The notes below the pieces were generated by a model. That model was not told the origin of the DNA, did no database searches, and saw nothing but the letters and a program-made list of their open reading frames with translations. A program made the position numbers and the translations under genes. From the NCBI GenBank assembly GCA_028023455.1, contig JAQFVV010012405.1:6967334-7031333 (forward strand): a stretch of 64,000 nucleotides of DNA. Direction: 5' to 3'. The DNA comes from Epiperipatus broadwayi. Taxonomy: Eukaryota > Onychophora > Udeonychophora > Euonychophora > Peripatidae. Shown in pieces: positions 50,035 to 63,085 of the stretch; positions within the stretch are counted from its first letter, which is position 1; the number at the start of each line of letters is the position of its first letter.

Positions 50035-51443
50035 CAGCTGTCAGATTCTATCTGCATTAGACGTATTGAAGATATTTCAAAACATATTTTTGATATTATA
50101 GAAGATTTAAAAAACTGCAAATATTTTACTTTGGCTGTTGATTATTCAAATATTGACATTTTAGCAACATCAAATGTGCTATTTTCATCAGATACTGTAC
50201 AGAACAGAATTTAATTTGTGAAGATTTTTTGAAATTTCTTTCTATGAAGGATCAAACTAGAGGTAGTGATTTTCTCAATAGTATTTGTACTTTTCTGGAG
50301 AAGAAGAATATTGAAATAAAAAATTGGCTTCTGTGTGCACTGATAAATGTCCTTCAATGATTGGATCTGAAAAGAGATTTGTTTTTCTATTAAAAAATAA
50401 ATATAATCTAAGATATCTTTTATCATTTCATTATTTAATTCACCAAGAAAACTTGGGGGCACATATATCTATTAAAGAAGTAGATGCTGTGATGAAAACC
50501 ATCATAAACATGGTGAATTATATGTGAGCCCAAGAATTGACCTACAGAAAATTTAAAAATCTTTTGGAAGAAATAAATAGTAATTATGGTGATGTACTTT
50601 TGCATACTTTGGTGCGATGATTAAGCAGAGGTAAGATTTTGGATCGGTTTTTTTTATTACGTCATGAAATTATTTCATTTTTACAAGAAAACAATAAAAT
50701 TTATAATGAGTTTGACAGTGATGGATGGTGGTGACTTTTAGCTTTTTTTATGTGACATCACAGATAAACTTTGTGATCTTAATATTACTTTGCAAGGCGA
50801 AAATAAAATTATTTCACAAATGGCAAATAAAATATTTGCGTTTGAAGAAAAACTAAATATTTTTTATCAAAATATACAAAACCAAATACTATATCATTTT
50901 CCAACATCGACAAATGCTAAGCAAGATGGTATTGATATTTTTTCAGAAACCTATGTAATTATTTCAAATTATTTAACTACCTTATTGAAAGAAATTAAAA
51001 GTTGATTTCAAGATTTAAGAAATGAATTGTCTCTTACTTATAGAAAACCATGGCACTTAGAAATAGCAGCTATTACACAATTAGCTGCATTTGGACAAGA
51101 TTATGTTAAGCTATTTGATGAATTTGTTGAATTTAAAAATGACACAAATTTGGAAGCCATTTTTAAAGAAAAAAGGAAGAGAAAGGAGTATATGCAGTTT
51201 TGGAAATTAGTACCTTAAAAATTTAGAATTGTGAAAAAGTGTTTACAAATGTTCCTCACATTGTTTGCATCGATATGTCTTTGTGAATCATCTTATTCAA
51301 AAATGAAATATGTGAAGAATGTGTATAGAAACAGACTTACTGATTCACACCTTGATTATATATTAAGAGTAGCATGTAGCACTTATAAACCAGATTTATC
51401 CAAAATTGTTAAAAGTTTATCTCAGTTTCAAAAATCACATTGA
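50035..51443 (+). pseudogene. hAT transposase relic (ZBED5/GTF2IRD2-like)
   Basis: The broken frames, in order, read FTLAVDYSN (first catalytic-Asp region), CTEQNLICEDFLKFLSMKDQ, then ASVCTDKCPSMIGSEKRFV and HYLIHQENLGAHIS. The family form of the latter two is TDGAPSMTG and HCIIHQENL. R.LSRGK and LLRHEIISFL follow, and the C-terminal dimerisation block SICLCESSYSKMKYVKN then YRNRLTDSHLDYILRVA ends at 51443. There are at least four stops or frameshifts, plus substitution of the DGAP motif by DKCP. The N-terminal BED zinc finger was not found. Inactive. Confidence 0.85.
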
Positions 51444-51670
51444 TATTTAAATAAATGTTTATATAAAAAAAAATTATTTGCATTTTATTAATGTGTTAAT
51501 TCTAAGATATAGTAAAGTGATCCTCAACTTGTGGTATGCATGAATTGAGAAGTCAGACATTTTTTTATGTGACACCAATCGTTTTCTGATTGCTTATATA
51601 GCATGTTGTGGCCTACTTAATGTAGCTCATAAATATGTGTCCCAGAAAAGAAAAAGGTTGAGTATGGCTG

Positions 51671-53164
51671 ATATTAACTATTATTAGGGGATCAATTGAC
51701 CATGAAAGCATGAAATGCCTTAACATCAACTTACATATCAGCATTTCTGACTGTTTCTGAAGCTGGAAGGAACTTTTACCATGAAATATATACTATATCC
51801 CTGTAGTTAAAATCATTGCACTGATTTTTTCTCCAGCATTTTTTATTTAATGGCAGAATTACTTCCTTTACATTAACATAATGGTTGTGACATCATTGGA
51901 CAAACATTCATTCACCAATCAGGGAATAGAGAAATTATGGATTTAATATACAAGATATAATTAAAATTCAAGTTTCATATATTAGATTAGATTTCTTTAT
52001 ATTAAATTTGCATTTCTATTATAGGCATATACCCTCATCAATAAAGATCTGTGCTCAAAATAAAATTGAGTCAATTTTGTGTATAGTTTTAAAAAGTAAA
52101 GAAACTAATTTAGTTTAACTAAATAAACGTATTTTAAAAATTAAGGGTATCTACATATTAATCTTGCTATGTCTTTTTACATCTGTATCATTCTGCTGAT
52201 AAATTTCTAACCTTGTAATCCTATCAAATAAACCTGGAGATCTCATAAAATAAAGTGAACACCAGAACTTCTGACAAAAGTGATAAATTTGAACACAAAA
52301 ATAATAAAAACACATTACAATATTAAATAAAAACAAGTAGTTGTGAGTTTTTGTTTCATCATGACATTTGAGAGTAGAATGGCAGTAGCTCTGATGGAAG
52401 CGATCAAACAAAATGTGGAAGAGGGCCATTTTAATAAAAGTTTATTATTTTTTTCTCTAAAACATATAAAAATGAGGAACTACAATCTTCTGGCTGCACA
52501 AAGAAGATGACTCTTTTGTATTCTGGACAATATTTAAAAAAAATCAGTCTACATCATTGATTCCATTTTAATAACAGGTTAGTAATTTTTTTTAACATTT
52601 TGATAAAGGTTTACTAATTTTTTTTTTTTTTTTTGTTATTGTTGTTGTTTTTTTACAAAAGAAATGTGGTTAGACACATTTCTTGATCAAGATCCCATGC
52701 AGCCATTACATCATATAAATATGTGCTTTAACTCTCTATTTTGTAAAACTCTGAACCAGATGTAGGTTTTTTTTATATATACATTTTTTTACTTTTCTGT
52801 CATAGTTAATAGCTATAATATTTGTTTTTAATTTTTATTTGCTTTACTGACCATTTTGTAGTTAATATATTTATTATATTTTTGGATTTGTAAGTATCAT
52901 GATTAAAAAACAGCAATTTTCTGCCTGCTACCAAAAAGAATGCACGTGCAGAGAGATACATGATTTTTTCATCATGACATTCCTGTTACATATACATGAT
53001 TAAACAGTATATTTACTCTCACATATCTGTTTCATTTAGTTATCTCTTACAGTTTCTTTTGTGCCAGGTTTAAACCCTTTAAAAATACCTTTTTAGATGC
53101 CTACATAGTTATATAGCTGTGAGCATATATATATGAAAGCATCAATGTCTGTAGTCTAATCGTT
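51671..53164. other. repeat flank of the hAT element, then no recognised gene
   Basis: 51671-51775 continues the repeat also seen at 47740-47865. A 92-codon minus-strand open frame at 52151-52429 shows no recognisable domain. A T16 run with gttgttgtt follows at 52620-52650. Confidence 0.5.
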
Positions 53165-54060
<896 letters not shown>

Positions 54061-54550
54061 GAACAGGAACTATATCTTTTTGTATAAATACTGCAACCCT
54101 CCCCCAACACCTCTTCTACCTTTCCTATCAATAAATACCCAGGGGTGCCAATTCTATTGATCATAGAGTAAATTACTATTCTGATCTTGCTTTAAAATTA
54201 TTAATGAGACTTTTATAATACTGTCCTACCTTAGTTTAGCTCAGTTGGGGGCTACAGAGATCTATAAGATGTAAAATGTATACTAGATATGGGAGGAAAC
54301 ATTATAATTAATAGGAATAAAATATCTATTAAATTTTAAAATAAATAAATAATTAAAATTGGTAAAGTTCTACCCTTTAAATTTACAAGTTATAGTCTAT
54401 ACCTCATCTCCTCCCATCATCCACATGCAGTGAACAACCTCTACTGTGTGATAAAATTAAATTAATAAAATAAAAATGTAATGCTGATTAACTTATACTG
54501 TATAGTAAGTTAGAATTAAATACAAGATAAAATATAGCACTATTTAACTT
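54061..54550. other. no recognised gene
   Basis: AT-rich sequence with a short pyrimidine-rich stretch at 54090-54130. Confidence 0.5.
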
Positions 54551-54740
54551 TTAAAACAGGCAAAACTCTCCATACAGTAGTGCCACTTAGTGCCAACCAG
54601 AGTAATCAATGAATGCCAGAAGGCATAAAATCTGTATATTTTGCCTACTCATCCAATATCCCCAGACTACTGTATGGAGAGTTTTGCCTGTTTTAATAAC
54701 AGTAATGTGTTAGCATAAGAAATAATGCTCATGTGATGTT
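54551..54740. mobile_element. palindromic element family A, copy 3 (compact, 30-bp perfect inverted repeat)
   Basis: 54551-54580 (ttaaaacaggcaaaactctc...) is the exact reverse complement of 54667-54696. The interior (tgccacttagtgccaaccag, tgcctactcatccaatatcc) matches family A copies at 25390 and 36370. The right tail, agcataagaaataatgctca then tgtgatg, is also shared with them. This copy is reduced to about 190 bp. Confidence 0.85.
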
Positions 54741-55336
54741 TAGTATTTAACTTTTAATTATACAGTAATTTAAAATAAGCAACTGAATTAATGTTTAATC
54801 TAAAATAATAAGGAAATATCTCCGGGAATTAATTTATTGCATGGCTTAATTTTAAATTTATACCTTCTAACAAATACTGATTACTAACATAAAAGCAATG
54901 ACATAAATTAAGCATTATCCTAATAAAAATGGTAGTAGTTAAATAATGAAAGAAATAGGGTGCGTTTTGATTTCAATTCATCATCTAAATAATAACTGAG
55001 TAATAAAATTTTCAGAGAATCATTAAATAATCAAACATTTCATATGGTTTGGATCAAGCAAAGCAACATCATCAGAACTGGACATGTTCATCATTAAATT
55101 ATGTAATAGTGTAACCATATCATATTGGATATGTAGGTGTGTGCATGTGTGGAAATATAGTACACGGATGCATGTCAAAGAAAAATTCTGAACAAGGCTT
55201 TTAAATAAATAAAACATTTATTACAAGATGATTAAATAAATATTTGGTTTTCTAATTTACGCATATACATGTTTTGGGATAATTCCAACAGCAATGATTA
55301 AATAGTCTACATGAAAATACACAACATAAAAATAAG
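54741..55336. other. no recognised gene
   Basis: AT-rich sequence without a supported feature. Confidence 0.5.
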
Positions 55337-55800
55337 CTTTTGGTATTTTATTTTAACATATTCCAGCTATCAATCCATTTTGATAAAGGAAACATTATAA
55401 TACCAGCACCAAAATAATAAATATGAAACTAATCTTCTTGGTATCTTACTTATAAAATATATTCAAACTATCAGTCAATTCTGATAAACCTATGGCACAG
55501 AAATGTTATAATACTATACTAAGATACCTAAGCATGAAATTAACTTCTTGGTATTTTACTCCAAATACACATACATTACCAGTCAATTGTGAAATGCTTA
55601 TGGATAAGGAAACCTAATTTAAACATCACACCAGAATAATTAAACATAAAATTATTTTTGTACTTTATTTCCAATATGCTCAAGCTATCAATCAATTCTG
55701 ATATACTTATGAAAAAGAAAACTCTACTAAACACTGGCACTAAAATTATAAAATGTGAAACTAAAATTCTTGGCATTTTCACTTCAAATGCACATCAAAA
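55337..55800. repeat. tandem repeat, ~97-113 bp unit, 4+ copies
   Basis: Units start at cttttggtattttat (55337), cttcttggtatcttac (55434), cttcttggtattttac (55544), tttttgtactttatt (about 55653) and attcttggcattttc (about 55766, partial). Each carries a cta.caatcaattctgata block and a downstream aaac.ttata.ta block. Confidence 0.88.
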
Positions 55801-58103
55801 TAATATGAGAGGGGTTTAAATCTATGAGTAAGAGGTTAAGCTATCCTTCACAAACCAAATAAATAATTGTATTAATTAGCTATACTTTCTTTTCTTCTGC
55901 TTGCTCATTCAAAATGAGGATAAAACATTCTGAGAGTTGATGGTATAAAATCTAAATAATTAATATGATATGATTTGAAACAGTGATTAAGGAGTTACAC
56001 ATTAATGGTGGATTTTCTCAATACCTTCCAAATTAATAATATTTTATGCATCCATCTGAATTATGCTACCTGCTATAAAATAATTAATATAACTAAATCC
56101 AATCAGTTTACTTATGAAATTGGGATAAAAGTCATAATATGAATGATGACAATGGCCAACCAAGCTTTGATACTAATTCTACTTCAGCTGTTCTGTGAAA
56201 AAAAACAATTCTATTCTTATTTTCTTTTCTTATCAGCAAACTATCTTACACTTGGCTATGAATAAATGATGGAAAAACATTCCACAGAATATATGATAGA
56301 TAAAAAGACTTTCATAACTCTAATCATTTAAATAACAATACACAGTGACTCCCTAGCCTAATTTCTGAGGCTTAAAACAAACTGGTGTGAACATGATCTC
56401 ATCACCAAAAAATAAGGGAAATACACTACTTGACTTCACATACTATAATTATCAAAAAATACATTACTTAATCTGAAAAATATAATCTACTCCTGACAAA
56501 TATTTCAACAAGCTAAGGGAGAGCTCTCTCAATCCCTTGTAATACAACATATAACATAAACAATTCCTTCTGCACAGCCACGAAATATATTTCAATCTAA
56601 GCATAAAAAATAATAAATTCACTCTTAAATAAATCCTTAATCTTTCCCCTTCTTTTCGGCACATTTCATCATCCGTAACCAATAGGAATTAAATTATTTC
56701 TACTTTCAATTCAAACATTATATAACTGGGTTAAATAACAAACTGGTATATAAGCATAATAATGCATAAACAATTTCAAATCACATTTGATAAGAAATAC
56801 TGTAATGACCTTAATTAATAAGTTATAAAAGAAATAATGAATAAATCTCTCATTTCTGACAAGTATAATATTTTAATTTGGAAATATAATAATTATTAAC
56901 TAAGCAAGACAAAATAATTTCTAGCAAAGCAAAGACGAAATAATTCTTTAGTGTATTTGGCATTAACACATAAATTAAAATAAACAGTGTGGTTTGGGAT
57001 AAACAACAAATCTTTAAATTTTGAGCAAAATAATTATTAAGAAATAAACCCCTTAACTTTTTAAAAATGTAAAGATAAACAATAAATTTTATGTAACTAC
57101 CTCTTTTCAAAAATGAGCTGTTATCTCCTTAATAACAAACAGATATTTCTATTGCTAGCACATGCATATAGAAACACAAGTACATAATAAAAACTTTATT
57201 AAAATAATACTAATTACCCAGTATAATATCTCTCCATATTATACCTTTGCAAGACATTCTTGAAGAGAGAAATAATCAAATAATAAAAATTTAAAAAAAA
57301 TCATAAGACAAATTTTTAATCTACCTATCTATCAAATGCTAACAAAAATAATAATAATAATTAAAGCTTCATTTTCTTGGCTGGAATGAAAATTTCATTT
57401 ATAGTCTGTAGATGACATATCTTGGTCAAATACTAAATGATGATGATCATTTGTACAATCATAAATATGGATAAACACATAACAAGTTCCTGCAGGGAGA
57501 TGAATAACATTAATTGGGTCTAATTTAACAGCATTTCAAAGTTTTTTTAGTGACAGCTAATGAAATTGCTCACAATATCACATATGAAAATTCTTCATGG
57601 TGGCAAACAAATATTCATTATGGCATAAGTAGAGCAATAATTTATTATTCAATTCATTAGACTTCTTTAAGCATTTATTCTCAATTTTTAAAAAGTCATT
57701 CACAGCAAATAACTACCCAGTTCATAAAATCCATTTAAATTAACAGTAAGTTTATTGATAATATACTTTAAAAAAATCAAGTGCAAACGAGGAGAACAAT
57801 AAAATAAAAGAAATTCACATCCAGTGTCATGCTCTTCTACTCATTCATTTATCAGCACATTTATAGATAAGTTAATAGTTCATCAATTATATGTCATGCA
57901 TTTTGTTTCTTATTTACAGATACAAATGGTTAGGTATATATTTTTGTCAATAATAATAACAAAGCAGGTTATAATAAATTATCCACACACATCCTTCCAT
58001 TTAATCTTTATTCCTGTATAGTTAGCAAAAATTATCAACACAGAGTCTCTGAAGTATTTTATGAAAAAGTTCAACATAAATCTTCCAGAATAATAACAAA
58101 ATC
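55801..58103. other. no recognised gene
   Basis: AT-rich sequence with several short minus-strand open frames (for example 56464-56682 and 56850-57110) that carry no recognisable motif. An (AAT)n tract lies near 57347-57361. Confidence 0.5.
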
Positions 58104-58300
58104 TGTTAGAGATTAAATCTAGGTAAATCAAACTTATAATATAGGCATACATTTCAATTGCTACCTTAATATTAGAGATAAAATTTAGACAAAGTAGATT
58201 TGACATATAAACACGCATTTCAATTATTTCTTAATATTAGAAATTAAAGTTAAGCAAAGCAAAATTAATATATAGGCACACATATGCATCTCAAATAATG
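58104..58300. repeat. tandem repeat, ~65-bp unit, 3 copies
   Basis: ttagagattaaatctaggta (58106), ttaatattagagataaaatt (58166) and ttaatattagaaattaaagt (58231) each lead into a tataggcacaca-like block and atttcaattatt-like sequence. Confidence 0.75.
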
Positions 58301-59477
58301 ATTTTAGAATTTAAATTAGTCAGTTAAAAGCAGGAAGATATACCTTATTTCCGAAGAGATTTACGTCTGCATTTTAATTCTTATTTTCCTCAGTAGAATT
58401 TCTGTGCTGTTTTCATCCAGAACATTAATAGTAGTTTTAACTTTCAAGCTTGAACTATGAAAGAACTAAATTATAAAAACAAAATTGTACTAATAAAACT
58501 TTTTATGGAGAGAGAATTGTTGAAATCAGAAAAGCAAAGCCAACTTTTTGGAAAAGGATTTCCTCTTTATATCAGATTATTACCCCAGCCTCTGCTTTTC
58601 CATCAATCCAAAGTCACTTAAAAGTTCACTCTAGAAACAGCAAAGGTTACTCTGCTCATTGCACTGGCTTAATTAGTTACAAAATATGCAAGAATCTTTC
58701 TTTCTTAAAAAAGAAAGAAAAAAAATTATTTTGTCTTTAAAAAAAAATATTAAACTGAACCAAGAATAAAATATTCTGTATTTCTAAAGTAACAAGATGA
58801 AAATTAATGATAATTATTTTAGCAAATAAAATATTTAATAGTGTATTTGTCTGATTGATCCACTGGTCCAGTGATCTATTAATTCATTTAAATTGTGTTT
58901 AAGCTGGTTATTAAAGCTATTGGTTATGAAATTAAATGTTTTGCTATGAGACATAATATTTGGTGGTTTAATGAAGTACATGAATGGAAAATGAAGTAAA
59001 AAGATGGCACAAGCATACATGCACATCCATAAATGCTATACTACAGGTACTAAACCAATCTGACTAAAATATAGGTTCCTATGATGATCAAACATATTGC
59101 ACTATTATATTATAAGCAAATAAACCAGAGAATTACTTAAACAAATATCAATACTGTTTTGCAGACAAATAAAACAAACTTGGATCAACCTAAACTAAAC
59201 TGACAATTTCTGTGACAAGCCACCCCCCTTTCTATCATTAAATACTCATTAAAGAAAAATATTAAATATCTCAAAATCTTCAAATTAGATCTGTAAGTGA
59301 TTTTAAACATAGTTTTAGGTCACTAATAAAAAAAAAAATTAATTTCAGGTTATTTCACTTTTTTTTAGTAAGATGCAAATCAGCTGTTACTGATAGAGTG
59401 CTATATAATTACAGTCAATATTTCTGATGCCTATCCAGGAGGTTACAATATATATTTATGCAATATATTTTATTCTT
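58301..59477. other. no recognised gene
   Basis: AT-rich sequence. The part 58550-58680 is less AT-rich, but no open frame or splice pattern was supported. Confidence 0.5.
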
Positions 59478-60250
59478 TTAACCTTTTGAACGATGATTAT
59501 ATAATTGGCTGAATGAGTTAAAAATCAAAACTTGTAATTGGCCAACTCACAACTTTAACAAAATCTATTGTTAAAATAGATCACTTTTAATAATATAAAT
59601 ACGTTAGTTTCATTTGTAAAAAGTATATTACTGAATTTTCAGATTCTTAAAGCAAACAAAAATCTTTTCAAAAATAAAATTTGATTTATAATTTAAAAAA
59701 TATTCAATTGCGGTGAAATAAAAGTAACCGCTATTCAACCAACCAAAAAAGATTGCTGACGCAATCTTTTTTTTTTCACTTTACGTTACGATCAATATGT
59801 AGCAATAAATAAATAATTCTTGGTAATATCTTAACTATTTTTCTAAAATAATTTGATTTTTTAGTATTATTTTATCAATAATAATTTGTAATTCAATTCA
59901 AATATTGTTTAAAATGTTGTAAACATTCGTTTATCATTTTCATAATAAAAATCAAAACGAACGTAACTTTTTACTTTTTGGCAGCCATTACCCTTTCTGA
60001 CAGAAGTGGGACAGCCAATAAGATTCAAGAAAAGTTGGTGAGGAGGCGGTGCTTTGGTTTTGTTTGACATATATGGTCATTTTTATTGATTTTTTACTTG
60101 TAAAATAACTCTGAAGAGGGCACCATCTTACAGAACTTTTGATTTTCTTTCTAATGGCGTATCATATGTATACGTGGGATAAAAAGTAGCCGATTTAGAG
60201 TGATGTCAAATCTTCTCATTTTTAGACGAGTCATGCATTATAAGAGTTAA
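59478..60250 (-). mobile_element. piggyBac-like non-autonomous element, copy 3 (765 bp, TTAA-flanked, minus strand)
   Basis: TTAA at 59478-59481 and 60247-60250 bound 765 bp, in the opposite orientation to the other two copies. Reverse-complemented, it begins ctcttataatgcatgactcg, carries aagttctgtaagatggtgcc then acaagtaaaaaatcaataaa, and ends atcgttcaaaagg. Alignment to the other copies is full length. Confidence 0.85.
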
Positions 60251-62986
60251 CATAATCTTTATTGATAAAGTATATGGCTACATGATTTATATTAAATACA
60301 CGGTACCTGTTAAATATATACATACTTCAGTTTGTATCAAGTGGGTTCATGTGTGAATATGTTACCATGCCAGACTTTATGTTTATGATCAAATTTATTT
60401 ATATAATCTTAAAAATCCATTTATAAGGCCGAGACATTTGTAGTCTCATCTTTTAATGTTACATGAATTGGTAATTACCATGTACTAAATTGAATAGGCA
60501 AACAATCATAACTATACTGAGAATATTTAAACCATATTTATATTTTAAAAATAAATATATTGCATGACTATATTTATTTAAAAACATGTTGGTGACTATT
60601 CTGATGTAATTAACAAAGGTTCAAACTTGTATACTTGAAGAGCTCCATATAGCTTGAAATGTGATTGTTTATTTTATGTAAAGTAGTGACTAACTTTTTC
60701 CCCATCTCTCATGAGGACTTTGGTGATAAAACTATTACAAAATCACTGTACTGCTTGAGATGCCACAGCTACCCTGTTTGATATTATTTGAAGGTCACAA
60801 ATTTATTTCTATAAAAAAATCTGTAGTTTATTATAGTTTTAATCAATAGATGTAATATAAATTAGTCAATAGATGGAACCTTTTATCTTGCAAAAATACA
60901 ACTGCAATTAGCAAAATAACTTTTATTAAAATGGGATAACTCAGAGATGGAAGAATAATTAGGTAATAAGAGTAAAAAGTACATTAATTTATTGTTGTAT
61001 ATAATTGTTTTAGAAAGATATATAAATCTTTAGTATGATGCAGCCACCTATTTTATTGAAAAAGAAACCACTTTACATCCTATCACCATATTTTCACAAT
61101 AAAGACACAAATTTAAGCAGAAAGTCACTAATATCATTAGCTTATGCAAAAAAACTAAAATATTAATATATGTATAATATTTAATACATTAATAATATGC
61201 ATGTTTTAAATTTAAATTGTTTTTTAAATTTTAATTTGAGACAGAAAGCATACAATCATAATGTAACTTTTATTCATATATATATATATAATTGATAAAT
61301 TTATCACTTTCTTATTGTCTTTTATATTTAAAACACTTAATTTTAAAATTGTTTTCATTTTTGAAGATAGATATAAATTGTGATAGAATATTTTTATTTT
61401 TCTATTATAGATTGTGCTACTGAATAGCCAGATATGTTGAGGAAAAACGTAGAAATGTAAACAAAAGTATAGATCGAAAGTTATTTTCTAATTTTTTTCT
61501 GCATTAAAGATGATTAAAATTAATGTCTCATTATGCAAATATTCTTTGTGCAGTTCGAATTATTACAAATTCTTTTTGGCATTTATGGTTACCAACAAGG
61601 CACATAATATCTTTGGAAATGAGTGTTGAATAGTACATGACAGATTCGAACCCAACTGAAAAAATGTGATTATAGTTCATCCTTTAAAAATATATCAACT
61701 GAATTTATATGAGAAGCACTAATCACTATAATAACGTAATTGACAAATGTTTAGCTTATTATCACATTGAATAATACTCAGTATAGCTGAAGCTTATGTT
61801 TATGATGGATACATCTATTGATTTTATGATGAGTAACAATTAACAACATTAAAGTTTAACTCTGCACCAGCGAATGCTACTAATATTTACGTACCATTTG
61901 CTACAAATATATTTATTTCATTTATTATTTATTATTTGTATATATAAATAAAGAGAAATAAGTTCTATCTTTAAGATATGCGCTGCACTGATCTTATAAT
62001 AGCTCAACGATGTATATGTATACGCTATTTAATGTCCTTCGCATCTAATACATTTCTCATCTTTAAATAATAGTAAAAATTCAAAGTTATCTTGAAGCTA
62101 TATATATACACATGCACATTTATATATAAGCAAATTATGTATAATATATTGTTTTCTGAGGGAAAAAAGATTTTTCTAAAAATATTTCTTTTTGCTTTAT
62201 ATTATAAACGCTTACATTACTTTTAATAACTAGAAACATAAACTCTTTTTCTTTCCCATCCTCTTTTTTTTATTTTTGTCTTGGCATCCTTTTGGTCTTC
62301 GTGCAGAGCAATAATCTCTATCATTTAGTTTCTTGGATCATTCATAATCATAAAATCCCCAATGTGTCAAGAAGATGTATTTAATTGATTTCTCAATTTC
62401 AGATTAAGTACTAATCAAAAACAGCGAGAGAAAAAGAAACGCTGCGTATTTTCCTCTTCTTCATCTAGTAAGCAGTTCATCATAAACATTACTATAGCTA
62501 TTACTGCCACAGGCTTAAAAATCTTCATTGCCCTACCTACTCTGATTATGATTACTTTGAAATCTTTTAACACCTCCTAAAAATTCATTGCACATTTTAT
62601 AATCTACAATTAGCTCTGTAGATGTCAAACCGTGTTGAATTAAAACTCCTAACTGATAATCAAAATATTTTGCATATCAAGAAGAAAGCAACTAATCCTA
62701 CGAAAAAAAAAAAAAATGAGAGAGAGAGAGAAATTAATCAAATCAACGGAATATCTATTTTAGGTTTAAATAGGGTAATTAAAGCGAAAAATAATTAAAT
62801 CTTTTGACATCTTTAAATCACTTAAATAAACAAAACTAATATAACACGAAATTTTATTAACTAGAAAAAATAATTAAATGCATGGAAGGAAAATACTCTT
62901 ATTCTCTTCTCCTTAAATAATTTGTCTTTTCAAATAATTTGAATACAGAGCAAAAAAATTTAGTACATATATATTAAATACTAGAT
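60251..62986. other. no recognised gene
   Basis: AT-rich sequence, with TA runs at 61278-61292 and 62100-62110 and a (GA)n tract at 62718-62731. Nothing else is supported. Confidence 0.5.
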
Positions 62987-63085
62987 TTTTTTTCCTCATG
63001 TGTTAGCATCAGCCGGGAAGCGAACCCGCTAACCCGGGACGACTGCTTGTAAAGCAGCTGTCGCTGATCTCTCGACCACCAATGC
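62987..63085 (-). mobile_element. tRNA-derived element, second copy (tRNA-like head 63006-63085)
   Basis: On the minus strand the 80-nt head starts GCATTGGTGGTCGAGAG and ends CCCGGCTGATGC, giving the same acceptor pairing as the copy at 35170. The anticodon stem-loop GCTGC-TTTACAA-GCAGT would present UAC (Val-like). The T arm is GCGGG-TTCGCTT-CCCGG with one mismatch, and the variable region is ~12 nt. A T/A-rich run (62987-62995) at its 3' side and gatttt on both flanks fit a retroposed copy. A functional tRNA cannot be fully excluded without covariance scoring. Confidence 0.6.

Larger units (their letters stand above)
48056..51670 (+). mobile_element. hAT element (ZBED/GTF2IRD2-like), decayed, with terminal inverted repeats
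   Basis: The left end tagccatactcaacctgc (48056) and the right end, whose reverse complement is cagccatactcaacct (to 51670), share 15 bases. The flanking octamers atctaaac (48048-48055) and atattaac (51671-51678) match at 6 of 8, consistent with an aged 8-bp hAT duplication. The host around it is a repeat also seen intact at 47740-47865, and it continues on the right at 51671. Inside lie a transposase relic (50035-51443) and a pogo-like insertion (48793-49965). Confidence 0.8.

Noticed and set aside
52151-52429. 92-codon minus-strand open frame
   Set aside because: No recognisable motif, and nearby sequence is repeat-derived; chance open frame cannot be excluded.
54551-54696. TTAA-bounded 146-bp element as a fourth piggyBac-like copy
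   Set aside because: Family A homology continues beyond the right TTAA to about 54740, so the TTAA at both arms is a by-product of the inverted repeat.
60778-60800. gatattatttgaagg shared with family D at about 12000
   Set aside because: An isolated match of about 17 bp with no flanking similarity.
63006-63085. functional tRNA-Val(UAC) on the minus strand
   Set aside because: Long variable region, mismatch in the T stem and shared body with the 35170 copy favour a tRNA-derived repeat. Not fully excluded without covariance scoring.
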